NCBI GenBank assembly: GCA_963969395.1
Contig: OZ017795.1
Location: 27,447,063 to 27,511,062, forward strand
Reading direction: 5' to 3'
Length of the DNA: 64,000 nucleotides
Source: Pseudoscleropodium purum
Lineage: Eukaryota > Streptophyta > Bryopsida > Hypnales > Brachytheciaceae
Every line of letters begins with the position of its first letter. The stretch's first letter is position 1. Of the stretch, positions 56,905-64,000 are shown piece after piece. Below the pieces are notes generated by a model. That model had not been told where the DNA came from, did no database searches, and saw only the letters and a program-made list of their open reading frames with translations. The translations under genes were made by a program, and so were the position numbers.

Positions 56905-59900
56905 TCAGCTGAGAACTTTACCTATGACATCCCTCAATTTTGAGGTAACAAGAACGAGGTCACCTTCTGAATGCCCTGCCGTGACACAAACTTTGATTGC
57001 TGCCGGTAACTTGCAGTTGTCCAAAGCTGAACGTTTTATTAAGCACACAAGAACACCGTCGTCCAACATCTGCTCAAATACAAGATCAAGTTCTACATCA
57101 GTATCTCGTTACATCTGTGACAAGAGGTAAAATTCCTAGAAATGTAGCTCAGTCTAACATTTACAAGATCTGATTGTTGGGGCATACATTTAGTAACTAT
57201 CAATAAGTTTATAAGGTAACATGAATGCATGTCGAGAACTCAGGTATCCAAATCTTGGAAATCTGGAACGCAGGCAAGAGAGGGATTCGGAGATATTTTT
57301 ACCAGATCGACAATTTGCTGTAGAATGGAGGAGTCTTCACCAAAGGATGTAGACTTTTGCAAATGCAAAAAAATAGTGGGAGACAAGTTGTCACCTCCAA
57401 CTCGGACGCCAGGTATCGTTGCAAGTTCTGCTCAATACGAGGCATTGTACTCAAATTAATGTTTGCATCAGAGAACCAGCTGAAATAATCACCTACAAGT
57501 AAGAAAACGTTGCATTCAAGAAAGCAAAACTAAGGATGTCTTTCATTAGAAATTGTATACAGCTATTCATTCACGTACTTGACCGCACAAGGGAGATATT
57601 TCGGTGCAGTCGAGACAGCAACTGAGGGTTTTCCTCCAAAATCTCCACAGCGGCAATTCCAGCACTTGCTAAGAATGGAGGCAACGCTGCTGAGAAACAA
57701 TACCCTGATCCTGAAAGACGCTGCGCACACATATCCAACGATGTTGCATCACTAAGGGAATTCACTGTGCACCGAAGGAAACTCTTTCAAAATAAGTTCA
57801 AACATGTCACCACCTTCGACTATCCGTCAACATAGCAAATTGTAATGCAGCACACTTTCATCCACGACTTTCGATTTTCTTGCTGGTGTAAAGTAACTCC
57901 AAATGGGTAGAGAGACAGGGTGGGGTGGGGTGGGGTGGGGGGGATGCGCTTGCAAATTAGGAGTGTTGCTTTCCCACAAGGTCACACAAACCTGATGACT
58001 GACAACCTCTGAACTGCCAGTACAAATTCCTCCTTCGGATGCCAGAGCATGGCCCATTACGGCAGTGATGATGTCCAGCTTCTCCACCTACATGACACTT
58101 CACTCATGAATACGTACTAAAATTGTAACAGTAGTTTACCACGGCAGTGATTCTATATGCAGTAAAATTCCAGTTGAGTCAGAAATATACCGGAATATTG
58201 TAATGTTCGGAGATCCCCCGCCCAGTCCGTCCCACAACACCAAGGGAATTGCTTTCGTCAACTAGAATTCTGAACTTGTATTCCTCTTTGAGTCGTACCA
58301 ACTCATCCAGAGGCACCAACTGACCTGAATTCTGATCACAAAAAATCGCGTATTTGAAGTGATGTTCAAGTACGTGAAAAGGAAAAGATGCGACCTGTAG
58401 AAGAGATTTCGTACAAACCATCAATGTAAATAATAGAAGGTTTAGACGGAACAAATAGACATACTTGGTAAATAGCTTCAACGACAATGAAGCGTCTATT
58501 CAGGGGCTTCTTTTTACGTTTGTCTTCCTTCCTCACTTCCTCCAAACGAGCTCTCAGATCTTGCATGTCATTGTGCTTGAAAAACTTGAGTTTACTTCGT
58601 GATAAGTACAACCCATTCTGCAAACTCCAGTTTACTCCATCATCTCTGAGACACACGGCATGAACTCAGGGTTATGCTGCAATTGCAGGAAGCATCATTT
58701 AAAAAAACAGTTCGAAAGTTGCAAATAACAATTACGAGAATTTCGAAGAACTAGCTTTTAAATAAAACACGTTTCCAAAACTAAAAGAGCAAGAAAATCT
58801 GAGCCTCTACAATTTCACATACAGGGTAGGACATCAAAAAAATTTCACTTGAGAGAAATCAAGGTATAATTTCTCCTCGGCAAACAGGTTGCACGAGGGA
58901 CAAAATTTTCATCAGATTATTATAGTCTTACGCTATAATGAGGTCACCCGCTTTGCAGAATGCAGGGATCACACTTGTAGTGGTCGCCAAGCCATAAGAA
59001 TACAGAATTGAATCTTGGGTGCCCATAAAACCGGCAATTTTCTTCTCAAAGTCTAAGTGCACATCTGTCAGCTTCACACATGGTGGTTTAATTTGTGCAC
59101 GTATACAGAAAAGTAGGGTAGTCCAACATATACAAATCAGGATCAAATCATGTTTTCAGAACTACGAAATAGGAGAGAACTAAAAGAGTGCTGCTGAAGT
59201 GGTAAAATGAGATAATTTCAACTATTGTTGGACCAGAAACAGACTGCACCTTGGCAGGGCACTTGCTACTTACCCATTGTGCCGTAGAACCCACGCGGAC
59301 CACAAGCTCCGACTCCATACTTCTCTACTGCAGCATTACAAGCTTCCTGTAAACCTCAAAAAATCAGTCCAGCTGCCTCTCCAGCTAATTATGTCCACAG
59401 AAGAGCCAACAAAAAAAATCTCATAAAAAGTCCAGTAAAAACAATAGGACCATGACTAACTCTACAGTTGAGAGTAGGCTGCATCAGGTTGACATAGGAC
59501 AGTATGGAAATTCGACATTGGCAGTGTACTACCTTGACTTTGGGATTCCCAATCAGTCCCAAATAATCTGCCGTAGACATATTAATGACATCCTTGCCAC
59601 CAATTACTGTGTGCGGACCTGCTGCACTGTAAGATAAGATGAGAGAGTTTAATGCTTACAATAAGAAGGAAGGGCAAAAAATGCTTCAGCAACGAAAGGG
59701 TTCTCACTGATAAGAAAAGAAGGAAGTACCAAGTAAACTAAACATATACAAACTTAAAAGAGGTGATTATAATTGAAGCACTTGAAACGGGTTTCCACCA
59801 GCTTCAAAGCAAATTGAGGCTACGTAGAAAAAAGAACACCAAGACAAATATCTCAAGCTCCTGAACTCCTTGAAACTCCTTAAAATCGAATAAATTTTTC

Positions 59901-61698
59901 ATGGGTAAATTCTTAAGGTCTGCACATGTACCTTTCAAGGACAGGAGTGCTCGTTTCCATGTCATCTGTAATCAGTGGGTGCAGGGGTTCAGGGGTCCAT
60001 TCTTCACACAATTGGTCAATTTCCTGCACAATCATCCACGCGTTAACCCCTAAAGCAATTGTGGAGTTTTAGAGTAAAACTGTCACAAAACAGTATACTT
60101 TGAAAAAAAAGTGGAGTGGACGGATTTGCAATTTCTTTTGCAACTATGGGATCTTGTACCAGGCTACTACGTCTATTTCTACACCAATTATCAAAACCAA
60201 CTTCCTAAGTGCAACAAGATTTTTTAAATAATTCCCAATAGAGAAGATTCAACTTTGGAACTTCTTGAGAAAAATAACGGATCTTTAACTTGATCTTCAA
60301 GTTAAATTTGATAATTTTTCGGAAGGAATTGAGAATCTATAGAAAAAGACATCAACAATATTATCTTCAACTTGATTTCATCCATGAAAGAATCACTATG
60401 TGGCTAGATGTATAAAATGATAGAAAACTAAATTGTAAATAAACCTAATATAGACTTGGAACATGCCAATCCCAATGGTGAGAATGTTGTAGCAACCATC
60501 TAAAACCCATGCACATTTTAGTTTACAAAAATAATGAAAATTGAGTTAAAAAATGAACCTAATATGATATATTTTCTCGGAGTGTTCATAAAACAAAAGT
60601 CGGAGATTCTATATTTTGTGTTCTACTGCACCAGTACATAAGGGCAAAATTGAGTGCTAGTTGGTAGTTGGTATGTCTAACTATTTCAATAAAGTCTAGA
60701 ACATCGCGGGCCATTGATCCTTGCCCCTCACGCCCTTTGAAAAAGGGCGTGAAAAATCACTTCAATAATCATTTCAAGAGACTATTCTTAGCTCGTATTT
60801 GTTTTGAACATTCCAAATGGGTTGCTGAGTGTTTTCGAGTTATTTTCATCGACTCCAAAAGTTTTTCTATTGATGATTTAGGGTTGAGCAGCTCAATTAA
60901 CGGCACACCAACTGCATACCATTATCCCTATGCCGGACAACAATTTTTTCTAGAAATACTATTTAACAATGATGAACACTGAAATACATATATTGGACAA
61001 CGATTTCGTATAAAAAACACTTAAATCACGTGCTAAACCTCAGTCGTTACCACGATGTACACACTTCAAACAGGATCTCAATCAAGCATCCTTCTATGCG
61101 ACACCTACACATAAATTTCTGTTCTCAGTCTATTCCTCTACCATTAGTCAATTCACCACCATCCCTAAACCCTAATTCCAACCACCTCTCCAACTTATTA
61201 AACCCCCGTCAACAACACAACAACAAAAATTTTCAAAGAGGAAAAAAGTAAAGCTCACAGTCTCAGTGAGCGTCCGATTCTCCGGCGTATAACTTTGCTG
61301 CAGCAGCAGGTAGCAAATCACCACAACAAGCAAACTTTCCAGCAACAGATGCCCTGTCATCCAAAACAACCAAACAACCAAACACGATGACCGCACGTTC
61401 CCCTCCACAAGCCCCTCCTCTCCCCCCCAAAAAAAATTCCATGAATTCACGCTTCCAAACTCTCTCACCACATCATACTCTTCCCAAAAATTCTCCTCCT
61501 TCTCCACCAAATCAAAGACCTAAGAAAACAAAAGGACAACCAAGACCGCAAAGTTAGAAAAACAAAACCCTAAAACTCCTACGGGATGCGCATTGTACCG
61601 TGGATGTGGATGCCGAAGATGACGGCGTCAGTGAGAGGCACGTCGGGAAGAAGCGCCATGACGGTGTCCTTCACCTCCAGCAACATGCTCATCGCCAT
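56905..61698 (-). CDS. LCB1: serine palmitoyltransferase subunit 1 (long-chain base subunit 1)
   Basis: Twelve exons join in phase to 478 codons plus stop, against 482 in Arabidopsis LCB1: 61698-61599, 61353-61259, 60023-59932, 59626-59533, 59346-59274, 59064-58932, 58645-58465, 58331-58191, 58087-57992, 57720-57579, 57427-57303, 57069-56905. Recognisable stretches are [113 protein letters not shown] and [23 protein letters not shown]1 pairs with LCB2 in the ER membrane to condense serine with palmitoyl-CoA, the first step of sphingolipid synthesis. As expected, the PLP-binding lysine of LCB2 is absent, while the cysteine equivalent to human SPTLC1 C133 is kept (about residue 142). A hydrophobic helix follows residue 35. 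The ATG at 61698 fits the family; an in-frame ATG at 61782 would add 28 residues. Telo-box-like AACCCTAA motifs lie in introns 1 and 2. Confidence 0.95.
57918..57943 (+). repeat. G-rich tract in LCB1 intron 9
   Basis: Runs of three to seven G separated by single T bases could form a G-quadruplex on the plus strand (the template strand of LCB1). Confidence 0.7.
60465..60610 (+). repeat. dispersed repeat family copy within LCB1 intron 2
   Basis: CCAATCCCAATGGTGAGAAT, then TGTTGTAGCAA, then AAAATTGAGTTAAAAAATGA match the start of the copies at 22970 and 40345. It explains part of the unusual length of this intron (1235 bases, 60024-61258). Confidence 0.55.
60728..60752. repeat. hairpin in LCB1 intron 2
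   Basis: Arms TCACGCCCT and AGGGCGTGA pair perfectly over 9 bases around a 7 base loop. An open plus-strand stretch at 60668-60982 runs through it, but I see no family similarity. Confidence 0.6.
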
Positions 61699-61699
61699 C

Positions 61700-62090
61700 G
61701 CTGTTGTTGCGACCGATTGTTGGAAAAAAAACGCAAACGCAAACGCCAATGCCAATGCAAATGTAGGTCGTTTTGGTATCAAATCGTGACTGTTGCGAAG
61801 TCCAAGGGGGTGCGAAGATGGATTGGGGTTACATCTGGAGGAGATGGCGATGGCTTCCGCGTCGTCGTCAAACTAGTTGTCCGCCATGAGCGTCTGTCTT
61901 AGTTTTTGCTTGTTGCAGCGTAGCTGCAGAGTGTGGAAACTGCGACAGGGTGATGACGCGGGTGTGAAAAGGGTTTATGAGGGTGCCCGTGTGAACGGGG
62001 TCACAGACTTCGTACACTACCCGTATTTTACCGGCATTGCCCAGGACTTCGGGTTGATCAAAAACATTTCTAATAATATATGACTTAGGA
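61700..62090 (-). promoter_or_regulatory. upstream region of LCB1
   Basis: This is GC-balanced sequence upstream of the LCB1 start that becomes AT-rich after about 62090. Hexamer runs (GCAAAC, GCCAAT) at 61731-61760 encode the hydrophobic Ala/Phe/Leu stretch of the possible N-terminal extension. No single core promoter element stands out. Confidence 0.4.
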
Positions 62091-63540
62091 TTTGGGGGGA
62101 TACTTTTTTCAAAAAAATTGCATAAGGAAAAACCCTTGTGGAATATGTCTAAGTCATATAGCATTTGTTGACTCTTATTTTCCAAATAAAAAATTATGTA
62201 TTTGACAAGGATGTCAACTTTCACCACCCCATAAGGCATTTTAACTTAAAATGATTATGTTTGGAAAATTTTGATTTGTTCATGGAGTTAAGGCGCCAAA
62301 TTATTCATTGGTGAAATTTAAAAAAATTAACCAATCACAAAATATGGGACAAATTTTTATATTTATCAATGCATCAATATTATTTTATGCATTAATCATG
62401 TGGTTTTAAAAGAAACCAACCTTCTATTCCATTATAATTGTACTAGCCACAACTTCACCGATGAAACTTTGTATTAAGTATAAAGATCCCAAAGAACAAA
62501 CATAATTATGTGTAGGTGCTAAATGAGTACATCCCAAATTTCACATATTTGACCATGTAACAATATGATAGTTTAAAAGTATTCAAAGGATGACAAAGAA
62601 TCTTTTCATGTAAGACAAAAATGCAGGTGTTCATCCTAAGAATTTCATGTGAAAAGGGAAGGTCTTGCACACTAGATTGACCTCCAATGAATGTATGTTC
62701 TTGGGGAGATTTTAGAAAATGATTCATATAGTTTTTGAAGAGATGATTTCTATATCAACCACCACAACATTATCTGGTTAAGAATTGCAATTAATTTTTA
62801 CTTTTGTCACTAGATTTTATGTTCAAAAAATATTTTAAGTAATAGAAATTATGTCATTTTGACTTGCATTCTAATAAATGTTACAAAAATTAGAAGTTTT
62901 TTATTTCAATGTCAAACTAGACAACATTGAAGAATATATAATAAAATAAGATTAATTATTATTTTTTGGATACCTACTCAGAAATATTTGAACAATTCAA
63001 TTCCAAAAATTGAGTGAAAGTTATGAGAAATTTTATTTTACAAGCAATGAAGGTAAGAATAAACATAAAATATCATCTCTTGCATTCAATTTTGAAAATT
63101 TTGTAATAAAAACAAGAAACAAAGATATCAATTGATTACAAGAACATTTTCATCACTAAGATTAATGTTTTCCAATTTCCTGAAAAAGTTATTAGCAATG
63201 GATATAACTTATAACTTACATTATTAATGGACCTTCAAACACATAAACTCCAAGCGAACAAAAAGTTATACAAACAAAAGGTTTGCATTAGAACAAAGTA
63301 CCTATTTGTGCCCAAAGAATCAGAAGTAGCTGCAAATTTGTCTGATATACATTAGTGGAAAAAAACCCATAAAGAACAAAGAAACATTAGATTACAATTA
63401 TGAACAACAAAAACAAATTAAGGAAGATACAATAATTGGTTCGGAACTTCCAAAATCCATTTCCTATTTTGAAATCATGAAATGACAAATGACAGCAAAC
63501 CAAGTTTGCAAACAATTTAATTAATCACATTCAGTTCTCT
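62090..63540. other. AT-rich intergenic DNA with a dispersed repeat copy
   Basis: No gene is supported. About 63000-63180 is a diverged copy of the family at 38740 and 43720 (GAAAGTTATGAGAAATTTTA, then TTCAATTTTGAAAATTTTG, then CATTTTCATCACTAAGATTA). Confidence 0.5.
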
Positions 63541-63786
63541 CCTCCCTCAGTGGAGATTTTAATCCCAGTCACCATAGCCACTCCACTCCAAGCTACACAC
63601 TGAAGCCGCAACATTCATGCCTTTCATAAGCAAACTCTGCTGCGACAAAAGAAAGATTGAAGGCAACACATCAATCATGACTTCGAAGCAACCTCTACTA
63701 ACAGTGAGTGAGTGACGAAGCATTGAAGCAACAGAAACAAAAAGCATTTGAAGGAAATGGCAATTGATTAATTTGGATGAATTGAT

Positions 63787-63903
63787 TCACTGAGAATCGA
63801 AGTCAGCTGGAGACCACGGAGCCTTATTACAATCCGCCAGATAACGTAAGTTCAGAGACCTCTCCCTAGCTAGCAAGGTAGCACATGAATCCCAGTCACT
63901 CAT
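63787..63903 (-). CDS. possible terminal exon of an unidentified gene
   Basis: From the ATG at 63903, 38 open codons with coding-like composition run to a TGA at 63787, beginning MSDWDSCATLLARERSLNLR and continuing RYLADCNKAPWSPADF. The frame extends a little upstream to a CTGCAG acceptor-like site near 63916, so this may be the last exon of a minus-strand gene lying beyond the right edge. I do not recognise the family. A second short minus-strand frame (63747-63559) may be part of its 3' region or chance. Confidence 0.3.
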   Translation of the reverse strand: MSDWDSCATLLARERSLNLRYLADCNKAPWSPADFDSQ

Positions 63904-64000
63904 TGAATTCAATCTGCAGAAACTAATTAATGAAATTCAAGACTCTAGAAGATGAATTCGATCTGCATGAGGTAACTAAAGGAATTAAGTTACAACTGTA

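Noticed and set aside
57427..57500. Alternative LCB1 exon 11 start at the TTTCAG acceptor near 57482
   Set aside because: It would put a stop codon into the frame; the GAGCAG acceptor before 57427 gives the conserved continuation [19 protein letters not shown].
60668..60982. A 104-codon plus-strand frame inside LCB1 intron 2
   Set aside because: No recognisable family, antisense within an intron next to repeat DNA; probably chance or an old transposon remnant.
1..64000. tRNA, rRNA, organelle-derived or bacterial genes
   Set aside because: Inspection for typical tRNA arms, rRNA-like blocks and dense prokaryotic coding found none apart from the tRNA-like MITE module.

Overview
The window is nuclear DNA of a land plant. 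Three intact genes have clean GT-AG introns and plant-specific families: a UDP-xylose-type nucleotide-sugar transporter, a clade A (ABA co-receptor type) PP2C phosphatase, and serine palmitoyltransferase subunit LCB1. Long AT-rich stretches full of decayed transposons separate them. The mix of a DUF7869 transposon gene, a ParB-like transposon gene and CACTA-like elements suggests a non-seed plant, most likely a moss or other bryophyte. That placement is inference; no organelle, rRNA or tRNA gene is present to confirm it.

Layout. 0-3.3 kb is a relic zone: a possible small membrane-protein gene (minus), the first part of a gamma-carbonic anhydrase gene that stops after its second coding exon (plus), and a broken UBA-region piece of a UPL1/UPL2-type HECT ubiquitin ligase (minus). 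The last ends exactly where a CACTA-like terminus begins (3299). 3.6-10.3 kb is AT-rich, with one mixed-composition island (6.3-8.4 kb) that holds no gene I recognise. 10.32-27.83 kb may be a single 17.5 kb element. Its ends are inverted CACTA-like termini with matching inverted subterminal blocks. It carries a decayed minus-strand DUF7869 gene at 11.4-14.8 kb and a decayed plus-strand ParB-like gene at 23.6-27.1 kb. A 233 bp GC-rich hAT-type MITE with a perfect 8 bp target duplication sits inside the DUF7869 gene. 28.3-29.5 kb holds a broken PPR gene split by an insertion, and 30.6-30.9 kb a 55 bp minisatellite.

31.86-36.14 kb is the complete seven-exon transporter gene (358 residues). Its first intron contains two decayed tandem copies of exon 1. 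36.7-45.9 kb is AT-rich and carries a CACTA MITE, a small inverted-repeat element and copies of a dispersed repeat family. 46.45-49.80 kb is the complete five-exon PP2C gene (635 residues, minus). 50.7-56.9 kb is AT-rich and contains a roughly 122 bp tandem array, interrupted by a 1086 bp CACTA MITE with a perfect 3 bp target duplication. 56.90-61.70 kb is the complete twelve-exon LCB1 gene (478 residues, minus). The right edge (62-64 kb) is AT-rich, with a possible terminal exon of a minus-strand gene.

The three intact genes share no pathway: Golgi nucleotide-sugar transport, ABA signalling and ER sphingolipid synthesis. They are ordinary single plant genes that happen to be neighbours. The parts that look least described are the two-gene giant element, its ParB-like/methyltransferase-like gene, and the exon 1 triplication in the transporter intron. 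Exon limits were assigned by eye from reading frame, splice dinucleotides and remembered family sequences; no alignment program was run.
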